Part shown: piece after piece, positions 21,757-32,899 of the stretch
How positions within the stretch are numbered: position 1 is the first letter of the stretch
Layout of the letters: every line of letters starts with the position of its first letter
NCBI GenBank assembly: GCA_023052935.1
Contig: CM041294.1
Span: 14,619,791 to 14,683,790 of the forward strand
DNA from: Piezodorus guildinii
Lineage: Eukaryota > Arthropoda > Insecta > Hemiptera > Pentatomidae
DNA length: 64,000 nt
Direction of reading: 5' to 3'
The notes under the pieces: generated by a model
Told to the model about the DNA's origin: nothing
Database searches by the model: none
Seen by the model: only the letters and a program-made list of their open reading frames with translations
Program-made: the position numbers and the translations under genes

Positions 21757-24700
21757 GTACATCAAGTCATTTAATTTCTTTTGATTTTATTTAGAGATAA
21801 TTTACTAAATTAAGTCTTTTAGTATGATTTAAGTTATCAGTTTATTTATTTATTTTATTCTTTTAGCAAACGTTCCACAAAAAATCTTAAAATTATAGAT
21901 TTTTTTTAAGATATATGTTTGGCTGTTTCCAAAAGAAGTTTATTTATTTATATATACTCTTACACTGCTTCATTAGCAGTGTCGTCCAAAAAAGCTTGTC
22001 AAAACATCTCATCGGCTGTCTTGTAGGTGTTCTATACATCAGTCATGCCTGAAACATTGTTAGGTGTAAAATTATTTTGGAAACGGACAAATATATATCT
22101 TACAAATAATGAAACAAAAGAAAACTCATGACAATAAATTATCACATTGGTTATTTTGGAAAATCCTTATTTGACCATAATCATATACACCAGTATATCT
22201 TTTATTAAGGGCATACATATGATTTTCATCAGCAAAGATCACATAAGTTGAAAATCGGTTCAGAGGGAGTAAAGTTGTTTATGGTTTTTTTTTTTTTTTT
22301 TTTTTTTCCAAACACTATCTGTGTGCGTATTAATTTGAAATTTATTACATAATGGGGAGTAAAAACAGTCTCTAACTACACCTCTTATTGTAATACTTTA
22401 TTTTATTTTTTTTATCTTTTATTTTTATAATTTGTATTCCAGATCTTTATGTAAGGGCATGGTTTCCCTTCCTGTCCCCTCTTTTCTATGTCCATTGTCT
22501 TTATATAATCTTACTTTTGTGCTGCTAGCTCTCATTCGCAACCTCCAATAAGCTCTTTCACCTTAGATTGTTTGCTAATTTTCAGTCTTACTTTAGTTAA
22601 AATATACTTTAATGAGAGGTCTAACTGTATACAAATTTCTATACTACCATTCAACATTTAGTAGGTTTGATCTTTAGTTGTTGTTGTTGTTGGTTTGGGT
22701 TTTGAGGCATAAAACCAGATGGTCATTAACGCCTTTATTTCCTTTGTTTATTTTATTTAACTTCTATCTAAAATTAAAAAAAAAAAAAATTATATATATA
22801 TATGTGGTTAGTCCACACGATTGTTTTTATTTTTTATTTTATTTTTTTGTGTACAGTATCCCTATATTTTATTTAGCAGCTGCTGAGCTTTGAAAAGTTT
22901 AGCAATAATTTTATATTATTTTCGTTATTGCTCAATAAGGTAGCTGTATTAGGTCTTATTCCTAATCTGTTAAAATATGATCGGTAAAAAGGGCATTCCT
23001 CCAATATGTGTCTGATAGTAAGCGGGTTTTTACAGTGTTTGATCTTTAGTTTTTAGTTTTGATGATGCCTGAATCAGCAAAATCTTGACCAATTAGCTAT
23101 TGATAGTTATTTGAGATACTTAAGCATTTATTTTGGATTATACTAATCTTCTTATTATAATTTTTTGTCTCCTCTCCTTTTTTTATATATATTTTTTAAA
23201 TTAGTCCTATTAATAATACAAATTAAAAAATTCACTATTGCCTTATAAGTTTATTATTTGTATTAAGCATAGTATTTTTTTTTTTGTCTTATTTATATAA
23301 TATAGGTTAATTTTTGTTCCAGAACGATGAGAGAAAACATAGGACTGAAGTTTTTGTAATGGTTGTAACCGAAGAACTGCCTGAGTGGGAAGATTCTAGA
23401 AGCATAGGTAAATTATATTTGTATTGGTTCATTTTCCTTATGGTCCATATTTGTTTAATAATTTGTTTTCAAGTTGTTAAACTTAAAAAATAATGATGTG
23501 AGAATGGTTGACTGTGTATAGATATTGAGGAGAAGTTAATTGGGGGTGAAGTGATCAAAACACTTCATTAAGTAGAAAATTAATTTAATTGTACCAACTT
23601 TTTTTGCCCTAAATTTTAGGACATATTCAGAATGACTGAAGGAGAGAGATCACAACAATGCTCTGAATATTGTGATTAAAAAGTAATAGATGAAAAGTAT
23701 GTAAACACAATTTAATGAGCTTTTCTCAGTATTTTCTATGCTGTAATTCATTTTCCCATAAGTCCATCTCATGTTAATCTTTATCTAACAAGTTTAATGC
23801 TTATTTCCAGTTTGTTAATAGTTGTATTGGATTTTTTTATTTTTTTTTTTTTATTTGTATTACGAGGGGGACTCAAAAGTAACGGAAATTGGGCTGTGAG
23901 GCAGGAGGATGGAGGAACACATTGTTCGACCATGTGTCTGTTACAGTCAGGCCACCCGAGTGTGCGAAGGAGTGTCGCTGTGAGTGCATTGATTCGTGTG
24001 TAAGAGGTTTTTTAGTAAAACAGCATTTTCAGTTATGGCAAAAACATGATGGCAGATTGTCAAGAGCGATGCCCAACTGTGAAATTTTGTTGGGGAAATA
24101 GGTGACGGAAACCATTGTGATGCTTAAGACTGCTTATGGGAATGCTGCCCTAAGCAAAACAAGAGTCTTCGAGTGGTTTGTTCATTTTAAAAATGGAGAG
24201 ATGTCAATTGAAGACAAAGCCCGTTCAGGACGCCCCTTAATGTCAAGAAGTGACGATAACATAGACAAAATCAATGCCCTCGTTCCCCAGAATCAAAAGG
24301 GACATGAAAGAAAAGTGTTTTGCAACTGTGGAGGAGGTAAAACTAAAACAAGAAGGTATAAAGAACATCCACAAGAAGAAATGTGTTGTGGTCAATGCAG
24401 AGTACTTTAAAGGTGATAAAAATTTGGTGTAAAAATATCAAGAAATATAGAAGTTATGACTAATCCTTCCCCCCTCGTAGATGTGATTTGTTTAGACTGG
24501 TAGCGGCTAATGGCATATTACGCCTTGCTGAACACTCTCCGTAACATGTCTATTACTAGGAGTACCAAACTGGTCATTTATAAAACCTTAATTAGGGATC
24601 ACTTATAGCTGGGTGGCTAGCGTAACAGCCTCTCATGCTAAAGGTCACGGGTTCAAACCCACAGGTGGTCCTAGGATTTTTTAATGGGAGTAAAAAATCC

Positions 24701-27700
24701 TTAGTTACGCTGTCCTTCGGAGGGGACGTTAAAAGGTGGTCCCGAGCCTGTGCTATGTCAGGTACTCGTTAAAGATCCCTGTCCTAACTAAAAATGGATA
24801 GACAAAATTTAGGACTCCCACTGTAGCATCGTCCGATTAGCCATTGTAGCATAAAGTGACGTTAAATAAATAAACAAACAAACATAAAACCTTAATTCGC
24901 CCTGTTCATACCTACACTTCTCAGACCTGGACCATCTCAGCGAAAAATGGAAATAGCCTGCTAACCTTCGAAAGGAAAATCTTGAGGAGAATATTTGGCC
25001 CTGTGAGAGATGGAGACGGATGGAGGAATTAGGAGGAACAGGGAACTTCATGACCTTTTTGGAGAAATGTATATTCTGAAATTTATAAAGCTGGGAAGGC
25101 TCAGTTGGGCTGGCCATGTCGCAAGGATGCGAGGGGAAGAACTGCCCAAAAGAGCTTTGGAAACCCCCATTCACAGTACCCGACGAACCAGTAGGCCAAG
25201 GCTGCGATGGATTGATGGAGTGGCGGCGGACGCACGGAGCCTGTTGCGAGTCAGGAACTGGAGAGCAGCAGCACAGAATCGGACAGAATGGCGGCGGCTC
25301 ATTGAGGAGGCCAAGATCCACCTAGGGTTGTAGAGCCACGCAGATAGATAGATAAGTGAAAAGTCGTGTGTTGCCTGAACAAGATTTTTTTTATCATACA
25401 ATTGCACTATCGTACATGAAGTCTACCATATCTTTCATATATCAGACTTTTCTTCATTCTTTTTACTTTTCAAACTTTGCATATACCATTTGCTTTATTT
25501 CAATCCTTGATATGATCTCATATCTGGAGTTATATTGATGTTTTTTATTGACACATTTTATTCTTAATCCTGGATGAAGGCTTAAAGTTGGCATATATTA
25601 AAATAAGTTTCCTTATTGGTGTTGATTCCCTTCATTGACAACACTCTCAATCAGCCTGTAGTACAATTAATTCACATGGTCTTCAACTGTTCAAATGATA
25701 AAAATAAGATTTGGAATCTTTTAGTAGTAGATCCTTTTTGGCCTACCAAGGGTAGGGACAGTATAGTTTAGCAACTAACTTATCAGATTAAGCTTATAGC
25801 TATTGTTGCGAAAACTACATGAATGAGTAAATAAAATTAAAATATTCTAAACTAAAGAATATTAAAAAAGAATACAATTAAACTGATAAAATGAATAAAA
25901 ATTGTTCTGGATGGCAAATCAAAAGATTTGACAAACAAACACACAGAGAAAGTCTTCTCTTTTAAATTTCTTTAATGAAATCCAGATTTGGTGCTAATAC
26001 CCCTTTTTCGGGCTTAAATCATCTATCCTCCTGTTGAACATTTTATTGTTCCTTGCTTACTATTCAGAAATATCAGTCATAAATATTTGTATCTAAACAC
26101 CATATAATTCAAGTAATTTATTAAGTACATTCAATGTGACAGTGAAAGTTATCATTATATTGGGTTGTGTCACATGAAATGTCCGTTTTCAAGGTAAAGG
26201 ATTTTTATTAAAACAAGCTAATTTTATTCTAAGTATTTACCTTCTTTTTCTACACATTTTTCCCAACGTGACACCAACTTTTTTATCCCCGAACTGAGAA
26301 ACTCTGAGCTTTAAAGTGAAATAAAATCTGAAAACGCACTTTTCACTTTATCATCATTTTCAAAAAGTTTTCCTTTGAGAAGTTGTCTAAATTCCTGAAC
26401 AGGTGGTAATCTGTTGGAGACAACTCAGGAGAATATGGTGGGTCCGGGAGAACTTCGTAGCCCAGTTCTTTCAATTTTTGCACGGTATGTTTTGAAACAT
26501 GGGGTCTTGCTGCCGCTCAGTGAGATCATGAGATACCCATGTATCGAGCTTTTTTACTTTCCCAATACACTTTAAATGTCTGGAAACGGTAGATGCACTT
26601 GCACTTAGTTGTGCTGAGAGTCCTTTAACTGTTTGGTAGGGGTGTAGGGGTTTTCTTCTACTGTATGTTTGAGAACATCGTTGTCTATTACGGAAGGAGG
26701 TCTTCCTCGGGACAAGTTTTCCAAGTCGGTATCCCTAACTGAAAACTTAGCAAACCAACGGCGAATGGTCCGTCCATTAACACTCCCTTCCCCAAAAGCC
26801 TTACAAATATTTCTAGTGGCCTCAGCTGCTGAATGGCCGAGTTCAAACTCGTACAAAAATATTACTCGAAAATCGCGTGTTTCCATGTTCATATTTTGAG
26901 ATATACTAAAAATTGGGTAATTGATTGGGAAGCTAATGTTTATAATACAAAGGTAGAGGGTAAGTAACTGTTTACGAAACTATAAAAACGGACATTTCAT
27001 GTGAAACAACCCAATAACTCCGTAATCCATAATATCTTCAGATTTTTTTTAAGCGCAGTACAATAATTTTCCTACTGGTTTCTAAGATATTCTAATGATA
27101 GTAAGATCTGGATCCTTCTTGTGGACCTACTACAAAATAAATTTTTATCTCCTAGATCAGATTCAAAACCTGATTTGAGGTTGCTAAGGTGGCATCTTGA
27201 GTTTCTCAGCCTCAATCTTCAGAGTTTCTTATCTGTTGCAATCCCGGAAACTTTCATTATATAGAACATAATCAGTTAAGAGTGAAAAGGCCCAGTATGA
27301 AATTTTTTTCAGGCGAGCTATTGGATGACCAATTGATCCTTAATTTGTAAGAGGAATGATTTTCCATGTATTAAGAAGTTATTAAAAAAAAAAAATATGT
27401 ATATATTATATCTAGCTCTCACTTCAAAAAGACATTCTTTTATAAGATATCTGTTCAAATGGTAACAATTGTAGTACTTTGAAAGCTCAGAACATCTTTA
27501 AGTTCTAAAAGTTACTATTTCTATTGATTTTCATAATTTGTTGTAACTCAAGGATTATAATTTTACTTTCACACACCTATATATGAAATATATAGCAAGG
27601 GAAAATATTGAATTCCAGTTTTCAACGGAAATACATGTTTTAGGGTCTCCTGAGTCCAAATGACCAAGTCCCGCAAAAAGGTCCATGGTCCACTCCTGCG

Positions 27701-28845
27701 CGTAAACAAAAAATTCTATGAAACTGAAATTTCATATTTAAGACATCTATTTGCCCAATTGAAATCAATATGTTACAAAAACTTTTTCATCAAATTCAGC
27801 TAACCAGAAGAGCCACTTTATACCATGCATATTGCTTCTTTTTAGGATTTAGTTAAAATTGGCTCTAACGATTTTGATTAAACTCGCTATGTCAATGTAA
27901 AATTGAATGGGCTTTAATATGATGTAGGTTTCATTCTGATTGAAATAGTCTGACAGAGCTTAAATTCGGATATTTCAAAATTTCTTCCTCTAAAGTACCT
28001 TTAATTTTGTAGATTTGAAAAAATTAACCATATCATCTGATTAGCATTGCTAAAAACAGGTGTATATATATATATAAGTTGAACAAATTCGATATCCAAA
28101 AAAACGAGAAAACTCCAAAAATATTTTTTTAATTCAATTTTTTGTTTTTGAACTTAAGAACAGTAATACACATATATAATATACCGTTGGAATGCTAAAG
28201 ATTTTAGAAAAAATATTATCTTATACATACTATTGTAAAAGTTAACGGAAAGTGATGAAAAACAAACTGATTGTCGTAGATAATAATATAAGAGATTATT
28301 CAATAAAACACTTGTTTCTATTAAAATCCAATTGGAATCATTCTTAAACAATTTATTTTCATTTATAAATTTGTTTAAAAGTTCTTAAATTGATATAAAT
28401 AATGAAGGTAAGTGAAAGTCCGTGTTTTGTGTGCACCAGATTTTTTTGTTTTATTATTTGTATTTCCCATGAAAATAATCCGTTTGCACTCCATTGATGA
28501 ATTGATGAACTCACACACAGCACAGTGCTGTTTAAAGTTTCATTCGCTTCTTTAGTCTCTCCAACATTTTTTGAAGGAATCAGAAATTATTATAGGAACT
28601 GAGTTAGTGTTTGAAAAGTACCTTTTTGGGTGTCTCAACATTTTCCATTCATTCCAGCCATTTTGATTTTTGTATTTTGATTACTTATAAGCAAAATTTA
28701 AAATGTGACATTGATTGTTTCAGGGCGCCAAAGGAAATGGTTCACTGTGGAAGACGCTTTAAAACAACTCTCTCTTCATAAGCCTGTGCAACTTACATAT
28801 TTAGAGTCACTCATAACACCTAATGATACGAGCAAAGTAACATGA
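21602..28845 (+). CDS. Aps: Diphosphoinositol polyphosphate phosphohydrolase (Nudix), 3 of its exons
   Basis: Nudix hydrolase of the DIPP/NUDT3 family, which removes the beta-phosphate from inositol pyrophosphates and hydrolyses diadenosine polyphosphates in the cytosol. Exons: 21,602-21,756, 23,323-23,407, 28,724-28,845. Seen directly: SSSRPDHWIVPG; the Nudix box GGVEPEEEP...REVVEEAGV (G-x5-E-x7-REVVEEAGV); LGVFE joined by splicing to NDERKHRTEVFVMVV; EWEDSRSIG; and RKWFTVEDALKQL, all in the family's order. The C-terminus is short, ending at TGA 28,845. The exon encoding the N-terminus (family start MVKEK-like) was not located. Exon 1 needs one more G in the run at 21,649-21,653 to stay in frame, so it is either a sequencing/assembly deletion or a recently broken allele. 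Splice sites are all GT-AG. The 5.3-kb second intron hosts several transposons. Confidence 0.85.
22680..23036 (-). mobile_element. I/R1-type LINE 3' end, 5'-truncated, in Aps intron
   Basis: Minus strand encodes a C-terminal zinc-knuckle-type end PLTIRHILEECPFYRSYF, then a stop and a 3' UTR ending GGCGTTAATGACCATC... with a (CAA)n-like tail. The 15-bp target duplication GTTTGATCTTTAGTT occurs at 22,665-22,679 and 23,037-23,051. Confidence 0.8.
23323..23407 (+). CDS. Aps: Aps exon (NDERKHRT...WEDS)
   Basis: Acceptor TTTTTGTTCCAG, donor ATAG|GTAAAT. Encodes NDERKHRTEVFVMVV and the EWEDS motif that follows the Nudix fold's central strands in NUDT3-type enzymes. 85 nt, ending in phase 1. Confidence 0.85.
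23861..24479 (+). mobile_element. mariner-type element, internally deleted
   Basis: Ends are TACGAGGGGG at the left and CCCCCCTCGTA at the right, with TA at both borders. Inside, ETIVMLKTAYGNAALSKT and RVFEWFVHFKNGEMSIED with GRP belong to the N-terminal helix-turn-helix part of a mariner transposase. The catalytic half is missing and the frame breaks, so it is non-autonomous. It lies in the second recognised Aps intron. Confidence 0.8.
24488..25335 (+). pseudogene. LINE pol C-terminal fragment split by a SINE
   Basis: Before the SINE a STKLVIYKTLI segment is readable. After it come TYTSQTWTISAKN and FERKILRRIFGPV, then with a frame change KLGRLSWAGHVARM and RPRLRWIDGVAADARSL. This is the C-terminal region typical of RTE-like pols, from a different family than 13,485-14,936. 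It is degenerate. Confidence 0.75.
24594..24883 (+). mobile_element. S1 SINE nested in a LINE fragment
   Basis: Same family as 917-1200, with an A-box-like TAGCTGGGTGG and B-box-like GGTTCAAACCC and a (TAAA)-type tail. It is flanked by the 14-bp duplication ATAAAACCTTAATT at 24,580-24,593 and 24,884-24,897; removing it rejoins the LINE reading frame region. Confidence 0.9.
25350..25393 (+). repeat. HP1 right-end fragment
   Basis: Only the terminal block AAGTGAAAAGTCGTGTG and the following CCTGAACAAGATTTTT remains. Confidence 0.6.
25394..26159. other. Aps intron DNA, nothing recognised
   Basis: AT-rich, with no coding or repeat signal that I can name. Confidence 0.4.
26160..27014 (-). mobile_element. 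mariner element, internally deleted, both ends present (copy 2)
   Basis: Terminal inverted repeats of ~29 bp start TTGGGTTGTGTCACATG and end CATGTGAAACAACCCAA, with TA on both sides (26,158-26,159 and 27,015-27,016). The minus strand encodes the transposase N-terminus METRDFRVIFLYEFELG, with RTIRRWFAKF and SRGRPPSVIDNDV, then jumps to C-terminal pieces. The catalytic centre is deleted. Same family as 6985-7812. Confidence 0.85.
27565..28441 (+). repeat. HP1 repeat, long-hairpin variant, without GT tract
   Basis: Starts ACTTTCACACACC with CTATATATGAAATATATAG. The position of the GT tract is occupied by unrelated GGTCCATGGTCCACTCC. It ends GGTAAGTGAAAGTCCGTG...GCACCAGATTT. Lies in the second recognised Aps intron. 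Confidence 0.85.
28724..28845 (+). CDS. Aps: Aps terminal coding exon
   Basis: Acceptor TGATTGTTTCAG. Encodes RKWFTVEDALKQLSLHKPVQ and a short tail to the TGA at 28,843-28,845. The KWF-x-V-x-DA motif matches the C-terminal helix of NUDT3-type enzymes. AATAAA-type signals occur at ~28,972 and ~29,329 in the likely 3' UTR. Confidence 0.85.
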
Positions 28846-29615
28846 AAAAATCTTCATTTTCCTTCACATGATCCAATTTTATATTAATCATGTTATACCT
28901 AAATATATACTATCTTATACTTTTTAATGTTATTGTTAATATTTTTAATCTATTATTAATATAATATTTAGAATAAAATGAGACTAAGGGATTCAAATGG
29001 TAATTGACTTTAGACAGATTATTGTATTTTCTTTTTTTTTTTTTCTTTTTTTTATTTCATGTGACTGTGTATTATCTATTATATTTTCTTGTCTTTATTG
29101 ACACACCACCCTTCTGAGGAACTTGTTGAGAAAGTTGTTATTATAGTGCAGATGATTTTTTTTTTTTTTCAAGTAATGATGCTTGTTTTTTAAAAAAAAA
29201 AAAAGCTTGTTTTTTTAATATTTTTTTTATTTATTGTTTTTACCCTCACCCTTAGATAAGAAATTTAGACAACTTAAGTGATAGCATGTTTTTTTTGGTA
29301 ATTGTCATACTTGATAAATTACTCTTCAATAAACATATGGTCTCCTAGTTTTCTAGTGCTTTTAATTAATCAATCCTTTAAATATATAGCCAAATATCTG
29401 GATTTCAGATTGTTAAAGAACCAAAAAAAAAAAATTATATATTGAAAATTGAGATTTATTAAATAGTCAAGTTAAATCAGAATGTTTGAGCAATATTTTA
29501 ATTTCATAGATTCATATATATATATAATAAAAACTAAGTTAGTATTTCATTAAAAAAATGTATGAACCTATCTAACACATACTTTGGCATTACATAGTAA
29601 ATTTATTAGTACCTA
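28846..29615. other. Aps 3' UTR and spacer
   Basis: T-rich DNA with AATAAA at ~28,972 (GAATAAAATG) and TTCAATAAACAT at ~29,326; either could direct polyadenylation. No other feature. Confidence 0.45.
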
Positions 29616-30183
29616 GACGGAATTAGTCTGGGTGGCTGTCGATGAATGAAACAATTAGGTAGTTTCAACCATTTTTTTTCTGCCAACGTTTCGACCCCCC
29701 TTGTGGGTCATCGTCAGGGTTAAAAAGATACAAAAAAAAAAAAACATTTAAAATAAGATTAAATATACTATTTTAAAAAAATACTGAGCTACAGGATATC
29801 AATATTGAAAAAGGAACTAGACGTGTAAAGAAATTGATTAATTAAATTACAATGACTGAGGTATATTAATGAGAGAGCTATACAGAGCAGATAATGTACT
29901 AAGGTATAAAAAATTACATGAAATAAGAAACATTGAAATATGGAGTAGAGTGGAGATACGTACCGTATTGTAGACAAATGGAAATTAGGTATAATTTGAT
30001 GGAATGGGATGTAGGTAGGTAGATAGGAAAGTACGTACAAAAGGTAGGTAGAATGGAAAATACATACCGCATTAAAGACAGGATTTGATAACAATGAGTA
30101 AAATTGTAATACTAACATAAAAAGAAGTAATCAGATTAAACATATAATAGTATTAATATCATAATGGTACTAGAAAATATGGA
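29616..30183 (-). mobile_element. Penelope-like terminal repeat unit 1
   Basis: Begins GGAATTAGTCTGGGTGG and contains, on the minus strand, CTGACGATGACCCAC followed by GGGTCGAAACGTTGGC. The whole ~565 bp is repeated in direct orientation, with clear divergence, as 30,184-30,740. Confidence 0.6.
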
Positions 30184-30740
30184 AGGAATTAGTCTTTGTG
30201 GCGGTCATTAAATGAAGTAACTAAATAGTTTCAACTATTTATTGTTTGCCAACGTTTCGACCCCCTTTGTGGATCATCATCAGGGCTAAAAAGATACAAA
30301 AGAAATACAATTTCAATGACATTACATACAATATTATATGACCTATTGAGCTAGAGAACATCGGTATTAAAATATAACAGAAGAACTATATATGTAAATA
30401 AACTTAATTAAAATACAATGACTATAGTATAATAATGAAAGTGTTATACAGAAAAAAAAATGTTTACTAAACAAAATGTACACAGATATCAATAATTTAC
30501 ATGAAATATGAAACATAAAAATATGAAGTTGAGTGGAGATGCGTACCGCATGGTGGGAGAATGGAAACTAGGTACTGTTTGGTAGGAGGTAGGAAAAAAA
30601 AGTAGAATGGAAAGTACGTACCATATTTGTGGACAGGGTCAGACAACAATGACTAAAATTCTTAATACTACCATACAAAGAATCAATGAAATTTAACATA
30701 TGATAATAATAAAAGAGTAATGATACAGGATAAAAACATT
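30184..30740 (-). mobile_element. Penelope-like terminal repeat unit 2
   Basis: Direct repeat of unit 1. Its first ~260 bp are the reverse complement of 30,780-31,029, which gives a tandem-plus-inverted arrangement. The minus-strand core is CTGATGATGATCCAC...GGGTCGAAACGTTGGC. Confidence 0.65.
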
Positions 30741-30779
30741 TTTATAATTCTATTCTTGAAATATCACCTATATAAAAAT

Positions 30780-31029
30780 TTTTCACTATAATTATTATAC
30801 TATAGTCATTGTATTTTAATTAAGTTTTTTTTACATACATAGTTCTTCTGTTATATGCCAACGTTCTCTAGCTCAATAGGTTATGTAATGTCATTGAAAT
30901 TGTATTTCTTTTGTGTCTTTTTAGCCCTGATGATGACCCACAAAAGGGGTCGAAACGTTGGCAAACAATAAATAGTTGAAACTATTTAGTTGTTTCATTT
31001 AATGACCGCCACAAAGACTAATTCCTTCC
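30780..31029 (+). mobile_element. Penelope-like terminal repeat, inverted arm with hammerhead-like core
   Basis: Reverse complement of the start of unit 2, ending in GACTAATTCCTTCC. Core at 30,926-30,965: CTGATGATGACCCAC, then GGGGTCGAAACGTTGGC, followed by a hairpin-forming AAATAGTT/AACTATTT. It lies directly upstream, in the same orientation, of a Penelope RT fragment. Confidence 0.65.
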
Positions 31030-31139
31030 AGTAATTCTCAACGGTCAAATAATATTACATCCACAATGGTACTATAAAATGTTTTAACAAAATTCTTAAA
31101 GTAAAACCTACATAATAGAACAATATCCCAGCATTTCTA

Positions 31140-31400
31140 CCATCAAAAAATAAATTTTGCCAAAATTCTCGTCCACCGTTGCCTCTCCTTGTCTGATCCA
31201 CAGTACTATCCTACTAATATCCAGCACATTAAGAAAATCCTAACCTCAAATAACTTCCTACTTAATGTCATAAAATAACTTATATAATCTTATACTAACG
31301 TTAAAACGACCATTACTGCTCCTACAATTCACGACCGAAATTCACCCACTATATTTCTATATAGAGCCCTACCTTACATTCCATAACCTGTCAGAAAATA
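31140..31400 (+). pseudogene. Penelope-like reverse transcriptase fragment
   Basis: Plus-strand translation at ~31,147-31,275 reads LVHRCLSLSDPQYYPTNIQ, then HIKKILTSNNF and a stop. After a gap, FLYRALPYIP is followed by KYKK. The L-V-x-R-x-L-x-L-S-D-x-x-(Y/F) block followed by I-x-x-I-L-x-x-N-N-(Y/F) and then LPYIP is the order in Penelope-like RTs near the C-terminal side. No GIY-YIG endonuclease is visible. Confidence 0.6.
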
Positions 31401-31630
31401 TAAAAAATCAACACAACACAAGCAATAAAATATTAAAGTACCAACTTATAACAATGGGCCTTGAGAGAGGTTGTGGATGGCTCTTAGAGGATCTATTAGT
31501 GGCTCATTTATAAAGACACTCAACAACATACACCATATATGATGTCAAAACCATAGTCATACGAGCACAGTGCTCATACTAAAGTTTCAAAGTGCTCTTT
31601 TTAAGTCCACAGTGGAGATGTTAGGTCATT

Positions 31631-31631
<1 letters not shown>
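31401..31631. other. spacer
   Basis: No feature recognised between the Penelope fragment and the TA tract. Confidence 0.35.

Positions 31632-31688
<57 letters not shown>
31632..31688. repeat. (TA)n microsatellite
   Basis: Alternating TA for most of its length. Confidence 0.95.
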
Positions 31689-31852
31689 GACAGATAGTTG
31701 CTTTTGTTGTTTGCTGACCACCAGGTCATGTGCAAGTTAATGGTTTAGTAAAGGTATGATTCTTGGAAAAATGTCTGCGAAAGGGGAAAAGGAGCCAATT
31801 TAACTTATCACAGGCCACATGAGACCTCTTCACTGTATCGAGGGCAAATCTT

Positions 31853-32738
31853 TTTTTTATTTAAAAGAAATTAACAACTGTATTATACAATAAAATACAT
31901 TAAGTAAATGTGCTAATAGATCAAGTGGGCGTGATACAGGCATGTGAAGAAACTACCCAGTGGTAGCACTTCAAAGTTTATTCAGCTAAGTAGGTCTCGA
32001 GGCCATCCTCTTTTCAGTCACCTAGGAAGATGATCAGGAATAGGAGATGAGAGTTTGCGGACGATTGGGTTGGAGTGGACGGATAATTTGGAATAAAAGG
32101 AGGAATATCTAGTTCGGGCTAGATCTGCGACTAATGGGATATTTAGGTCTTTATGAATTATTTTATTGGTGACAAAGTATGGGGCATTTAGGATCTTTCG
32201 GAGGATTTTGGATTGCAAGGATTGAATGCGGGAAGAATTGGATGGTTTGGTGGATCCCCATAACTCAATCCCATATGTCCAAATAGGCCTAATGATGGTA
32301 ATATAAATTAATTTTTTGTAGTATGTGGAAAGTTTTGATCGTTTGCCCAGTTGTAGTAAGCGGTATCTACGTGCTGTTTCAGTCTAGTGTGAGGATTCAA
32401 AGTAAGATGTTTGTCTAGATCGAGTCCTAGGTACCGGATCTGTTCAACTGAGGTGAGTGGAATATTGTTAAAGGAAATAGTGGGACAGGTGGACATAGGT
32501 TTTTTGACGATGGGTAAAGGTAATTTGATGGGATTTATTAGGGTTGATTTTAATTCTCCACTTTTGACACCATTCTTCAATGGAATAAATGTGAGACTGA
32601 AGGGTTTTGGAAGCAATAGATGGGTCATTATTTACGGATAACACACAAGTGTCATCTGCGTAGGTTGTGAGGACAGTACCAGGATGGATTGGAATATCAG
32701 CTGTATATATGGTATAAAGGATTGGGCCCAGAATACTT
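31853..32738 (-). mobile_element. Jockey-type LINE, 5'-truncated, nested in same-family copy
   Basis: The minus strand encodes an RT palm with SILGPILYTIYTADIP, TYADDTCVLSVNN (catalytic YADD) and WCQKWRIKINPNKS. It then shows RYLGLDLDKHLTLNPHTR and a C-terminal NAPYFVTN block; the 3' UTR ends in an A-run near 31,853. The 13-bp duplication GAGGGCAAATCTT lies at 31,840-31,852 and 32,739-32,751. Frameshifts near 32,250-32,320 break the frame. Confidence 0.85.
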
Positions 32739-32751
32739 GAGGGCAAATCTT

Positions 32752-32895
32752 AAAAATATGTTCATACTAGAGTGCTGCCAATGGGCAGTTTCTCTTCATG
32801 TTTTTTTTTATGTGTATTATCATTATAGCTGATTTACTTGATGTATGAACATACAGTTGTAAATTTCAATAAATGAATTAAAAAAAAAAAAAAAA
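32752..32895 (+). mobile_element. 3' end of the outer Jockey-type LINE
   Basis: Continues the plus-strand LINE interrupted by 31,853-32,738, which reaches back to about 31,780. It has GAGTGCTGCCAATGGGCAG, then TTTCAATAAATG and an A-run at ~32,880-32,895. Same 3' UTR family as 8609-8911. Confidence 0.75.
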
Positions 32896-32899
32896 TGTT

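Noticed and set aside
25171..25407. Minus-strand frame opposite the LINE fragment
   Set aside because: Antisense shadow of the plus-strand LINE C-terminus, which has recognisable motifs.
29616..31029. CRISPR-like or satellite array
   Set aside because: The repeats are two long direct units plus an inverted arm, not short regularly spaced repeats; fits Penelope-like termini.
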